From the NCBI GenBank assembly GCA_013152895.1, contig JAADFN010000078.1, positions 1-43,905 of the forward strand: a DNA stretch of 43,905 bases, given 5' to 3'. The DNA comes from Acidobacteriota bacterium. Lineage in GTDB: Bacteria > Acidobacteriota > Thermoanaerobaculia > Thermoanaerobaculales > Sulfomarinibacteraceae. Below, in pieces: positions 8,523-17,280 of this stretch (its first letter is position 1; each line of letters starts with the position of its first letter). Below the pieces are notes generated by a model. That model did not search any database. It worked only from the letters and a program-made list of their open reading frames with translations, and was not told where the DNA came from. The position numbers were made by a program, and so were the translations under genes.

Positions 8523-10097
8523 CTACGCTGTCGGCCACCGGGTCACGGTGTAGAGGTTGGCCGCCGCCTCGAAGCCCGCCTGGACCGGCGCGTGGTCGTC
8601 ACGCTGGCGGAAGCGCCAGCGCAGGCAGGGCCGGGACGCCCGGAACCCGGCCGCGTTGAGGGGCATCATTCCCAGGCGCATGGGCCTGGTCCGGTCCACC
8701 GAGAGCCGCAGGCCGGTGTGGTTGAGCCGCCTGCGGTTCAGCAGCAGGGTCTCGATGCGCCGCCGGCGCGGGGCGCCGGTGTCGACCACGAGTTCGAAGG
8801 ACGCCCGGGCCTCGGTGACGTAGGCGTCGGTCAGTTCCGTGCCGTTGAGTCTCCTGCCGTTCAGGGAGAAGCCGGGCCGGCGTGCCCGCCACCGGTCCAC
8901 GATGTCGTAGGCCTCCTGCACCTCGGCCCACCGGGCGTCCGCGAAGGCCGCAAGGAACAGGTGCCTGCCGACCGCGGCGCCCGACACCTTGTCCATGCCG
9001 CCCAGCCGGGAATGTCCCATGCGGAACCAGTGCGAGAGCCGGGAACGCCGGCCGTAGCAGTGCAGGCGACCGTCTCCCCGCACCTCGGCCTGGGGCTGTT
9101 CCGTCTCGGAGAGCAGGTCCCTCTGCCGGAACTTGATGCGGCAGGATGGCTCCGAGCGGTTCAGGCGGGCGCGGTTCAGGTCCTGGCCGGCCAGGCGTAC
9201 GACCGGGGTCGAAGAATCCGGAGCGCGCCGCGTGTCCACGCCGCAGCAGAAGGCGAGCTTCCTCTCGCTCACCCACAGGTTGGGCAGCCTTTCCGTGTTG
9301 AGCGGCACGCTGCCCAGCCGGAACCGGGGGGTCCGTCCGTGCCAGCGCGTGACGCAGACGGCTGCGCGCTCGATGTCCTGCAGGAGCGTGGTGCCGTCCG
9401 TGATGCGCCACAGGCCCCAGGTCTTGTTCTTGCGGGTCAGGTGGTAATCGGTATTCAGGGCGTTGTGGCTCACCACGAACGTCTCGTGGAGATGGCCCAG
9501 GCACACCCGTTCGACCACCTTCTTGATGGCGGTTTCGAAGTCCGCCTCCATGGAGAGCAGCGAGTAGAGCCACTGGAGGAAGAACACCCTTGTGCCGGCC
9601 GGATGGTGCGGCACGAGCGCGGGCCGGACGCCCTGCACGATGTCGTCGCTCTCGATGCGGTAGACCCCCAGGCTGTAAATGAGCCCGGGCAGACGGGCCC
9701 GGCCGACGACCGAGCGGCGGTTCAGCCGCAGCGCCTTGCGGAAGGTCTCCTCAATGCGGCCTTCCCAGCCGATCTCCACCAGCGAGCGGCGGATCGCGGG
9801 GATGGTCCCCTTGCGCCGGTAGATCTCCACGGCCTCGCGGATGAGCCGGCGCTGGCGCGCGGCGTCTTTCAGGGGGTCGAAACGATGGCCGATCAGCTCC
9901 GCCAACAGCGGCAGGAACCGCTCCTCGCAGCGGTCCACGTCGAATATCTCGGGGAACCGGTCCGCCAGTTCCTTCAGTTCGTCGAGGCTCGCGGCCGGTA
10001 CCTTGAGGAAGGTCTCCAGGTCGCCGCTGTCGTCCCTCTCCCGGTAGAGGGGCGGCAGCAGGTCCAGGAGCTTCTTCTCGAAGTAGGATCCCGGCAT
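8523..10097 (-). CDS. Phage tail protein I-like (P2 gpI family N-terminus) with extended C-terminus
   Basis: 524 aa; DLLPPLYRERDDSGDLETFLKVPAASLDELKELADRFPEIFDVDRCEERFLPLLAELIGHRFDPLKDAARQRRLIREAVEIYRRKGTIPAIRRSL is a classic gpI pattern. Confidence 0.85.
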   Translation of the reverse strand: MPGSYFEKKLLDLLPPLYRERDDSGDLETFLKVPAASLDELKELADRFPEIFDVDRCEERFLPLLAELIGHRFDPLKDAARQRRLIREAVEIYRRKGTIPAIRRSLVEIGWEGRIEETFRKALRLNRRSVVGRARLPGLIYSLGVYRIESDDIVQGVRPALVPHHPAGTRVFFLQWLYSLLSMEADFETAIKKVVERVCLGHLHETFVVSHNALNTDYHLTRKNKTWGLWRITDGTTLLQDIERAAVCVTRWHGRTPRFRLGSVPLNTERLPNLWVSERKLAFCCGVDTRRAPDSSTPVVRLAGQDLNRARLNRSEPSCRIKFRQRDLLSETEQPQAEVRGDGRLHCYGRRSRLSHWFRMGHSRLGGMDKVSGAAVGRHLFLAAFADARWAEVQEAYDIVDRWRARRPGFSLNGRRLNGTELTDAYVTEARASFELVVDTGAPRRRRIETLLLNRRRLNHTGLRLSVDRTRPMRLGMMPLNAAGFRASRPCLRWRFRQRDDHAPVQAGFEAAANLYTVTRWPTA

Positions 10098-11506
10098 CAG
10101 GCGACCCTCCTCACATCCAGGTTCACCTGGCCGAGCACGGCGATCTCGCCGGCGCGCACCTCGATGTCCTCCTGCGGCGCGTACATGCGCACGTGGCTCA
10201 CGCCGCGGACGCCGTCGATCAGGGCCACCAGGTCGGAGAACCGGACCGCCTTGCCGAAGTCCATGCGCTCGAAGGCGAAGTGTTCGGCGAGCGCGTCCTC
10301 GACCCGGCTGCGCACCAGGTCCAGGTCCTCACCCGCGTGGGCGAACACGTCCGCATCGACGGAGACGGGCCGGTAGACCGGATCGAAGAGGTTGATCTCG
10401 ACCGTGATGACCTTGCGGGATTCCAGGAACTCCGCCAGGTCGCGCTTGAGCAGCGCGGAGGGCGGACCGCCCCCGTCGGGGGCGACCGCGAGGTTGACCT
10501 GGTAGTAGCGGATGTTCCCGCAGTCGTTGACATCGAGGATCTGCGCCTTGGCAACGCCGGGAAACCCCTCTGCCAGGGCCTTGTAGTCTTCCTTGGTGAC
10601 CGCCTTCCAGAGCGATCTCAGCTCCGCGGGCGCCTGCCGGCGGGCATGTTCCAGGGTCTCCCGGTCCGCCCCGTTGGTGGCCGGCGCCGGGTTGGTGACC
10701 GAGAGCGCCACCTGCGCGCCGTCCAGGTAGACGGCGTCCAGCACCTCGGTGACCAGGTTCGGTCCCACGTTGCCCGCAGCCCCCAGCGTCTCGAGGTATT
10801 CCACCTCCACCGGCTCACCCGGAGGAGGCACGGCGCCGTGCACGCCGTCCCCGAACACGATGGTCGTCTCGTCCAGCGCGTCGGTCTCGCTCTGGAAGTG
10901 GAGCGACCCGGCGTCGCTCTCCTGGAAGTGCGCCACCTCCGTCCATTCCCGCTCCTGGATGCGGACGCGGATGGAGCCCTGGGCGATGCTCTTGCCGGCG
11001 AGGACGAGCCGCTGTCCGGGTTCGCCGTTCCCCGTGAAGGATTCGCTTTTGCGGCGGCCCTGGCGCGCGTCCACGTCGACTTCGGTCCGACCCTTCGGGA
11101 TCACCGCGTCGAGGGCCGTCTCGAACTCCACGTCGCCGTCCTCGAGCCGGGCCCGGCAGGCGGTGCCGGCGGGGATGGTCAGGTCCTCGTCGAGGGGCGC
11201 GGCCAGGGCGAACCGCAGCATGGTGGTGGCCGCCACCGGCGTATCCAGCCGGTAGCTGATGAGCTTGCAGAGGTTGATGACGTTCTGTCGCTGGCGGGCG
11301 GTGGGCAGGAAGGCCTCGGCGGCCTGGGCGTCCAGGTAGTAGGCCAGCATGTCGCCGATGCCGCAGAAGAGCTCGAGCAGCACGACGCCCAGGTCGGACG
11401 CGTTGAAGTCGGTCCACCGGTCCGTCAACTGCGGCACCCGCGCCAGCAGTTCCCGGCGCAGGGATTCATAGTCCTTGTTGGTGTATGCGATGCTCGCTCG
11501 GCCCAT
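10097..11506 (-). CDS. Baseplate J-like protein (P2 gpJ / Mu gp47 family)
   Basis: 469 aa; TNKDYESLRRELLARVPQLTDRWTDFNASDLGVVLLELFCGIGDMLAYYLDAQAAEAFLPTARQRQNVINLCKLISYRL. Confidence 0.9.
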   Translation of the reverse strand: MGRASIAYTNKDYESLRRELLARVPQLTDRWTDFNASDLGVVLLELFCGIGDMLAYYLDAQAAEAFLPTARQRQNVINLCKLISYRLDTPVAATTMLRFALAAPLDEDLTIPAGTACRARLEDGDVEFETALDAVIPKGRTEVDVDARQGRRKSESFTGNGEPGQRLVLAGKSIAQGSIRVRIQEREWTEVAHFQESDAGSLHFQSETDALDETTIVFGDGVHGAVPPPGEPVEVEYLETLGAAGNVGPNLVTEVLDAVYLDGAQVALSVTNPAPATNGADRETLEHARRQAPAELRSLWKAVTKEDYKALAEGFPGVAKAQILDVNDCGNIRYYQVNLAVAPDGGGPPSALLKRDLAEFLESRKVITVEINLFDPVYRPVSVDADVFAHAGEDLDLVRSRVEDALAEHFAFERMDFGKAVRFSDLVALIDGVRGVSHVRMYAPQEDIEVRAGEIAVLGQVNLDVRRVA

Positions 11507-11575
11507 TCCGCCACCTGTCTATCCGGAACAAACGGTCCTCCCGCGGGCACAGGCGCCCCGGTGGGGACCCGCTTG

Positions 11576-12031
11576 TTACTTACCGGCGACGGCGCGGAAC
11601 TGTCGGGGCGGGGAAGAGCGGCGGGGTTCGCGGTAGAAGTGATAGACCAGGTTGCCTTCCACCTGGCTTTGGATGACCCGGTAGGCGATGCGCACCAGCA
11701 GCAGGTTGCGGTCGGTGTTCTGCGGCGAGTCGTCGAAGGACACCTCGGTGATGACGACCCGTTTCTCCCACCGCTTGATCGCGTCGATGACGTAATGGCG
11801 GATCAGGCCCTTGAGCACGGCGTCGTTGGGCTCGAAGACCAGGTCCTTGAGACGGGAGCCGAACTCCGGCCGCATGAACCTTTCGCCCGGGCGCGTCCCG
11901 AGGATCTGGATGATGCTCTCGTGGATGTGTTCGTGTTCCGCCGAGGTGGCGGAAGAAACCTGTGCCCCGCCGGAGCGCCGGTAGAAACTGAAGGGAAACT
12001 TGAGCCCGCGGCCGAGGAAATCGAGGTTCAT
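11576..12031 (-). CDS. gpW/gp25-like baseplate wedge protein
   Basis: 151 aa; IIQILGTRPGERFMRPEFGSRLKDLVFEPNDAVLKGLIRHYVIDAIKRWEKRVVITEVSF. Confidence 0.85.
   Translation of the reverse strand: MNLDFLGRGLKFPFSFYRRSGGAQVSSATSAEHEHIHESIIQILGTRPGERFMRPEFGSRLKDLVFEPNDAVLKGLIRHYVIDAIKRWEKRVVITEVSFDDSPQNTDRNLLLVRIAYRVIQSQVEGNLVYHFYREPRRSSPPRQFRAVAGK
11577..11607 (-). promoter_or_regulatory. Promoter-like element copy 1 (upstream of gpJ/gpI/fibre module)
   Basis: Minus strand CCCGACA-GTTCCGCGCCGTCG-CCGGTAAGTA; overlaps the 3' end of the gp25-like gene. Confidence 0.72.
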
Positions 12032-12978
12032 CGTTCACGCTCCTCGCAGATGACCGGGGGCTCTCCGCCGGGACCGGATTCTTCATCGTCTCCGGTGGAT
12101 TCCGGGAAACGAACAACGAGATCCAGGCCGTTCGCCACGGACAGATGGATCGTGCCGTCGGCTTCGATAATCCCCTTGTGGCCGCTTCCCGCGGCGGCGA
12201 AGCCCTTGGCTCCACCGGGAACCAGCCGCACCTCGATCTTCTCGCCGACGCCCTCGATACGGGTGATGGCGAGGATATCGACCGTGCCGTCGGGATTGCC
12301 GAGCACGGCCGTGCGGTCGTTGTGGGAGACATCGAGGCGGTATCCGCCCGGCAATTCCACCCGGTAACGTCCCTCGGCTGTCTGCACCGGATCAATGTCG
12401 AGCGGCAGTCCCTCGATGCCGGCCGCCTCATGGGTGACCCGCACGGCTTCGGGCTTGAGGACGAGCTCCCGTCCGTCCGGAAGCGTCACGACCCCGCCGC
12501 GGGCGGGCTCCAGCACCTCCACCGCGCCGTCCGCCGTGAGGGCCGAAAGGTTCCCCCCGGCGTCGACGCGCACGAACGAGCCGTCGGCCAGGGTGAACAG
12601 GCGGCCGCCGTCGGGCAGGTCGCGCACCGTCGTCCCGGCGGGCATGGCCACGAACGGATCGAAATCCGGCGGCTCGGGTTCTTCGACCTGCCGCACGTAC
12701 TCCTCGGCGCTCTGCGCGTGGGCCTCCAGGACGGCCTGCGCCTCGGCCCGCAACGCCTCGGAGGCGGCATGGCTCTGCTCCAGCAGCGCCCGGATCTCTT
12801 CCAGCTTGTCCCGGATCTGGAGGAGATAAGGTCCCTCGGCCGCCTCGTCTTCACAGACCCCGAGCCCGGCGGCCAGGAGCCGCACCAGGGCCATGAACTC
12901 GTAGTGCGCGGGCGCGGAACTGGTCCGCTCGATGATGAGCCCGTCGCCTTCCTCGCCGTATCCGTTCCCGAAGACCAT
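12028..12978 (-). CDS. Baseplate-module hypothetical protein with beta-rich short repeats
   Basis: 316 aa; alternating short beta-like units (DGGRLFTLADGSFVRVDAGGNLSALTADGAVEVLEPA...). Confidence 0.5.
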   Translation of the reverse strand: MVFGNGYGEEGDGLIIERTSSAPAHYEFMALVRLLAAGLGVCEDEAAEGPYLLQIRDKLEEIRALLEQSHAASEALRAEAQAVLEAHAQSAEEYVRQVEEPEPPDFDPFVAMPAGTTVRDLPDGGRLFTLADGSFVRVDAGGNLSALTADGAVEVLEPARGGVVTLPDGRELVLKPEAVRVTHEAAGIEGLPLDIDPVQTAEGRYRVELPGGYRLDVSHNDRTAVLGNPDGTVDILAITRIEGVGEKIEVRLVPGGAKGFAAAGSGHKGIIEADGTIHLSVANGLDLVVRFPESTGDDEESGPGGEPPVICEERER

Positions 12979-12981
12979 CCG

Positions 12982-13731
12982 TCACAAACCTCTCACCGGT
13001 ACGAGTTCGATGCCCGAGACGAACCAGCCCTCGAATTTCTGGAACAGGCCGTCCCGCGTGTCCCACAGGAACCGCAGCCTCACGGTCCGCCCCGTGAACA
13101 TGGAGAGGTCGACGATCTCCGTGCGTCTCGGGACGACATAGGGTTCGAGAGCCCCGCCGTTGACGTCCTCCGAAGGGTTGAAACGGCGCATGAACGACCA
13201 GTCGACGTACAGCTCCAGGGTGTCGTACCAGGGAGCGTCCACGCTCTCGATCTCGCCCCATACGTCGAAGCGCAGGAGATAGCCGCGGTCGAGGAAGACC
13301 TCGGCCGCGAGCTCGCCGGTGACCCGGATGTTGCTGCCGTCCTCGTCGTACCAGCCGGAAAAGTAGTAGAAATGCCAGGTGCCGTCCGGAAGCTGCTCCA
13401 CGTACCCGGAGGGTTGCCAGTCCAGCCCGCCGGCCCGGGTCTCCCTGACGACGTCCACCTGGATGTAGCGCCGCGAGCGCACGGCGCCCTCCCGGACGGC
13501 CTCGGCGGTGATGACCGCGGCGCCCGGCGTTCCGCCGAAATGAAGGACGCCGCCTTCCACCCGGGCCACGTCCGGGTTGGTGGAGACGAAAGATACTTCT
13601 CCGCCCGGGTCGCCGAGCACGGAGAGCCGGACCGACTCCGGCGTCTCCCGGTACGGCTCCCGCACCAGGGAAGGCGCGACGTCCCAGTAGGGGACGGCGA
13701 GGTCACTCGGGAAACTCGAAGCCGTAGCCAT
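12982..13731 (-). CDS. Ig-like (Big_2-type) plus beta-sandwich baseplate-module protein
   Basis: 249 aa; EVSFVSTNPDVARVEGGVLHFGGTPGAAVITAEAV resembles bacterial Ig-like domains. Confidence 0.55.
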   Translation of the reverse strand: MATASSFPSDLAVPYWDVAPSLVREPYRETPESVRLSVLGDPGGEVSFVSTNPDVARVEGGVLHFGGTPGAAVITAEAVREGAVRSRRYIQVDVVRETRAGGLDWQPSGYVEQLPDGTWHFYYFSGWYDEDGSNIRVTGELAAEVFLDRGYLLRFDVWGEIESVDAPWYDTLELYVDWSFMRRFNPSEDVNGGALEPYVVPRRTEIVDLSMFTGRTVRLRFLWDTRDGLFQKFEGWFVSGIELVPVRGL

Positions 13732-14032
13732 CGTAGCCTCCGCCTTCGCCGCCCTGGCCGTAGTCCACCACCTCGACCTGGATGTGGCGCACGCTCTCCC
13801 GGTCCTCGGAGTCGTAGGCCGTGATCACCGTGGCGCCCGCCTGCCAGCCGAGATTGAGCCGGCCGCTCTCGTCCACCCACGCGACGTTCGGGTCCGCACT
13901 CTCGAACTCCACCTCGCCGGCCGGTTCGCCCCGCACCGACAGGGGGACCGTCACCGGCCAGCCGGTGAGGGAGACCTTCACCGACTTGGGGAACACGTCC
14001 CAGTAGCGGACCTGCAGTTCTTCGCAATCCAT
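13703..14032 (-). CDS. Ig-like (Big_2-type) small protein, paralogous to the N-terminus of the next gene
   Basis: 109 aa; EVEFESADPNVAWVDESGRLNLGWQAGATVITAYDSEDRESVRHIQVEVVD; N-terminal 'YWDVFP' matches 'YWDVAP' of the 13731-12982 product. Confidence 0.55.
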   Translation of the reverse strand: MDCEELQVRYWDVFPKSVKVSLTGWPVTVPLSVRGEPAGEVEFESADPNVAWVDESGRLNLGWQAGATVITAYDSEDRESVRHIQVEVVDYGQGGEGGGYDGYGFEFPE

Positions 14033-14041
14033 GCGCTCTCC

Positions 14042-14308
14042 TCAGTCGTCGGTGGTATCCGGGCTCCCGGTGACGATCACCGCGCCGCAGGCGGTGATGT
14101 CGCCGACCCGCGCGTTGGGCATCCCCTCGGTCACGGTGTCCAGGCTCCCGGTCACGATGGGTGTCACGCCGTGGCCGGGTATCGGGCAGGCGTGGAGGTC
14201 TCCCATCCGCGCCGCGGGCCTGCCGTTCACCACCGTCCGCACGGCCCCGGTGACGATCACGCCCCCGTGGCTCGATATGTCGCCGAGTCTTGCCTGCGGT
14301 CTGGCCAT
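14042..14308 (-). CDS. PAAR-motif tail-spike tip protein
   Basis: Start ATG at 14308: MARPQARLGDISSHGGVIVTGAVRTVVNGRPAARMGDLHACPIPGHGVTPIVTGSLDTVTEGMPNARVGDITACGAVIVTGS; PAAR repeats. Confidence 0.9.
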   Translation of the reverse strand: MARPQARLGDISSHGGVIVTGAVRTVVNGRPAARMGDLHACPIPGHGVTPIVTGSLDTVTEGMPNARVGDITACGAVIVTGSPDTTDD

Positions 14309-14310
14309 CT

Positions 14311-14682
14311 TTATCTCCCCGCCAGCAGGTGGATCACGAACCCCACCACGCCGCCGAACACGCTTCCCAGCGTCAGGACCAGGCCGACCACCTTCCACAT
14401 GGTCTCGATGCCCAGCTTGTCGTTGAGGCCGGCATAGAGGTTCTTGATGTCGTCCGCGTGGCGGCGCAGTTCCTCGTGGATGCTCCGCGCCAGGAGGTCC
14501 ACGTTCTCCTTGTCCGACTTCTTCTCGATCTCACGCTCGATCTTCTCCAGCCGGGCCTGGATCTCGCGGCGGTGGTCCTCGAGGATGCTGCGGAACTCGG
14601 CCCGCCAGGCGTCGAAGGTGCGCACCAGGAGGCGCTCGCTCTCCGCCCAGTCCGGCGGCGTATGTGCCTGGTGTTCGGACAT
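14311..14682 (-). CDS. Coiled-coil protein with C-terminal TM segment (XhlA/holin-like candidate)
   Basis: Start ATG 14682: MSEHQAHTPPDWAESERLLVRTFDAWRAEF...MWKVVGLVLTLGSVFGGVVGFVIHLLAGR. Confidence 0.5.
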   Translation of the reverse strand: MSEHQAHTPPDWAESERLLVRTFDAWRAEFRSILEDHRREIQARLEKIEREIEKKSDKENVDLLARSIHEELRRHADDIKNLYAGLNDKLGIETMWKVVGLVLTLGSVFGGVVGFVIHLLAGR

Positions 14683-14684
14683 GC

Positions 14685-15440
14685 TCACCTCCTCTGCCGC
14701 AGCGAGAACCGGCCGCGGATCTGGACGTCCACCTCGAAGCGGTCGGCGAGTCCCCGGCGCTCGAGCGCCCGGGCGATGGCCCTGCGGGCGCATTGGATCT
14801 GCTCGACCCTCATCCTGTGGGAGACGCTCTCCCGGTGGCTGCGGTAGTAGTAGAGCGGCTTCTTCACGTGCCGCACCTCCGCGGCCTCCGAAAGGCGCAG
14901 GCACAGGTCGTAGTCCTCGGCGCACTCGAAGGACTCGTCGATGCCACCGACCCGGTCGAAGACCGAGCGCCGGATGAGGCGGAAGTGGAAGGTCATGAAG
15001 TCCAGCAGCAGCCGGTCCCTCGAATACGGGATGCGGCAGCGGCGGCCGTAGCCCCGCGCCCTGCCGGACTCGTCGATGACCACGTAGTCGGTGTAGACGA
15101 GGCCCACGTCGGGTTCCGCGTCGAGCACCGCCGCGGTCTCCTCGAGCGCCGTGGGGGCGAGCAGGTCGTCGCTGTCCACCCAGCCGAGGTAGTCGCCCGA
15201 GGTCTCCGCAATCGCCGCCTTCAGGGCCGGGGTCCGTCCCCGGTGCTCTGAGGCCGTCACGCGCACGCGGTCGTCCAGCTTGGCGTAGTCACGGGCGATC
15301 TCCACGGAGCGGTCGGTGGAACCGTCGTCCCAGATCAGCAGCTCGAAGTCCCGCCGGGTCTGCGCCAGCACGCTCTCCACGGCCCGTTCCAGGTACCGCT
15401 CCCTGTTGAAGACCGTCATGATGATCGAGATCGCCGCCAT
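14685..15440 (-). CDS. Family 2 glycosyltransferase
   Basis: MAAISIIMTVFNRERYLERAVESVLAQTRRDFELLIWDDGSTDRSVEIARDYAKLDDRVRV...DYLGWVDSDDLLAPTALEE: GT2 hallmark motifs. Confidence 0.9.
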   Translation of the reverse strand: MAAISIIMTVFNRERYLERAVESVLAQTRRDFELLIWDDGSTDRSVEIARDYAKLDDRVRVTASEHRGRTPALKAAIAETSGDYLGWVDSDDLLAPTALEETAAVLDAEPDVGLVYTDYVVIDESGRARGYGRRCRIPYSRDRLLLDFMTFHFRLIRRSVFDRVGGIDESFECAEDYDLCLRLSEAAEVRHVKKPLYYYRSHRESVSHRMRVEQIQCARRAIARALERRGLADRFEVDVQIRGRFSLRQRR

Positions 15441-15451
15441 CACGCACTCCG

Positions 15452-16501
15452 TCAGGTGTTGATCAGGACCTTGTTGGCCGAGCGGATGAGGATGTTGCCC
15501 ATCACGCCGTCCATGAGGATCACGCTGCCGGCCTTGTCGGTGGCCTGGATCCGTTCCCGGCCTGCGGCCGCGTCCATCACCACCACCTGACCGGCCTTGT
15601 CGGTCAGGCGGATCATCTCCCTGCCGGCGGTGGAGTCGATGAGGATCTCCTGGACGCCGCCCAGACCCCAGATGTGAACCTTCTCCCGGCCCCTGGTGGT
15701 GTCGATGAGGATCTTCTGCCAGCGGGCCCGGGTCTTGTCGCAGGACTGGATGTGGATCTTCTCCTTGTCCTTCCATGCCTCCCAGCGCATGAACTGGCGG
15801 CACAGGTCGGTGATCTCGATCCTGGCGCGCCGGTCCTTGACGTCGGAATCGATGTCGAGCTGGTCGCCCCGCTCGGCGTCCCTTTCACCGCGGCGCCGCG
15901 CGTTGCCCACCTGGACGTCGCGCTTGACCCGGCATTCCATGTGGAGGATCTGCCCGCCGCGGTCGATGACCTTGAGGAATTCCTCCTCGTCGCGGTCGTC
16001 CACCACGATGGTGTGGCCGGTCTCGGTCTTCAGCAGCACCTTCCGCCGCGGACAGTAGTACGGCGGATGGCCGTGGTATTTCTTGTGTTCCAGGTCGTCG
16101 TGGCGGTCGGGTCGGTGCTCGACCTTGTCCTCGCAGTCACGGCAGGTGGGATCGCTGCAGAGCCGCTTCGATTCCTCCGGTTGCTCACCAGGGTTGCTTT
16201 TCGCCAGCCACACCCCGGTCCAGATGGGATACTGGACGTTGCCTCCCTCGAACTCGGCCCAGACCGAAGCCCCTTCCTCGGGGACCAGGAACACGCCCAC
16301 GTCCTCGTTGCCGCCGTAGGGAAAGCAGGGCCAGGCCCACTCGGACCAGTTCTCCCGGCCGGTGCCGAGCACGGCCGGGATCTCCAGCCTGCACCGGCCG
16401 AGCCGTTCCGGGTCGTTGTTGTCGCGCACGAACGCCCGGTACTTCCCGTACCAGCGGTTCCTGTAGCGCTCCTCGTGCTGTCGGTCCTGGGTTTCGATCA
16501 T
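15452..16501 (-). CDS. gp5/VgrG-like baseplate spike (OB fold plus C-terminal beta-helix)
   Basis: 349 aa; YGKYRAFVRDNNDPERLGRCRLEIPAVLG...WPCFPYGGNEDVGVFLVPEEGASVWAEFEGGNVQYPIWTGVW, then repeated 'DKAGQVVVMDAAAGRERIQATDKAGSVILMD' needle. Confidence 0.9.
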   Translation of the reverse strand: MIETQDRQHEERYRNRWYGKYRAFVRDNNDPERLGRCRLEIPAVLGTGRENWSEWAWPCFPYGGNEDVGVFLVPEEGASVWAEFEGGNVQYPIWTGVWLAKSNPGEQPEESKRLCSDPTCRDCEDKVEHRPDRHDDLEHKKYHGHPPYYCPRRKVLLKTETGHTIVVDDRDEEEFLKVIDRGGQILHMECRVKRDVQVGNARRRGERDAERGDQLDIDSDVKDRRARIEITDLCRQFMRWEAWKDKEKIHIQSCDKTRARWQKILIDTTRGREKVHIWGLGGVQEILIDSTAGREMIRLTDKAGQVVVMDAAAGRERIQATDKAGSVILMDGVMGNILIRSANKVLINT

Positions 16502-16516
16502 GGGCGCGCCCCCGGA

Positions 16517-16861
16517 TCACTTCCTGGGCAACACGCCGCGCAGGACCTCGCGCACCACCCGCGTGGCGAGCCCGTCGGGCGTCTTCTTCGGGTCGGCCTT
16601 GGACACCGCGTGCCGGATGGCGTCCCTGGCCGCGGCGGGCAGTCCGGCCTCCCGGGCGGCCACGGCGCCCTTGACATCCTTGGCGCCCAGTCGCTCGATG
16701 ACCCCGATGACCGCGTCCAGGGCCTTCGCCTTGGCGCGCCCCCACGAGGTCAGCTTCACGATGGTGAGCAGGGTCACGAGGAGCGTGGCGAAGAGCTCCT
16801 TGTTCTCCAGCACGAAGATCACGATCCGCTCAAGCTGTTGCATGGTCGTTTCCTCCTTCAT
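16517..16861 (-). CDS. Holin-like small membrane protein
   Basis: 114 aa, one hydrophobic segment (RIVIFVLENKELFATLLVTLLTIVKLTSW) then a polar tail; adjacent to an M15 peptidase. Confidence 0.5.
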   Translation of the reverse strand: MKEETTMQQLERIVIFVLENKELFATLLVTLLTIVKLTSWGRAKAKALDAVIGVIERLGAKDVKGAVAAREAGLPAAARDAIRHAVSKADPKKTPDGLATRVVREVLRGVLPRK

Positions 16862-17261
16862 TCTGCAGCGCCTTCTCCAGCGCCACGTACTTTCCGTCGA
16901 GACGCGCCCAGCGGGCCCGGCCGCCCCGCACGTCCACGTGGATGAATCCCTGCTGCGGGTAGAGACCGATCCCGCCGTTCCTGAAGGCCTCCACCTGCTC
17001 GGCCAGCCGGTACATCCGCTCGGGCGTGAGTCCTTTCACCACGATGTCCGCGGCCTCGCCGAGCAGGTGCCGGCTCCTGCGCGCCCCGCCGACCTCCCGG
17101 TTGTGCTTCGCGCAACGGAACCCGCTGTTGACGCGGACCGGCACGCCGGCCAGGTCACGCAGCTCCTGGAGCGCTTCCACCAGGCGCATGTCGACATCCG
17201 CCCGGCCGCAGCACGGGCACGCGAACTCGGATCGGGAAAAGTTCCGGGTCAGGTCTCCCAT
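16830..17261 (-). CDS. Peptidase M15-family (D,D-peptidase-like) endolysin
   Basis: 143 aa; LTRNFSRSEFACPCCG...VRVNSGFRCAKHNREVGGARRSRHLLGEAADIVV...GGIGLYPQQGFIHVDVRGGRARW. Confidence 0.85.
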   Translation of the reverse strand: MGDLTRNFSRSEFACPCCGRADVDMRLVEALQELRDLAGVPVRVNSGFRCAKHNREVGGARRSRHLLGEAADIVVKGLTPERMYRLAEQVEAFRNGGIGLYPQQGFIHVDVRGGRARWARLDGKYVALEKALQNEGGNDHATA

Positions 17262-17280
17262 GGTCCGTCACCTCCTGTGG

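Noticed and set aside
15530-15720. Apparent short repeats in the gp5-like gene as a repeat array
   Set aside because: Explained by the repetitive beta-helix needle of gp5-like spikes.
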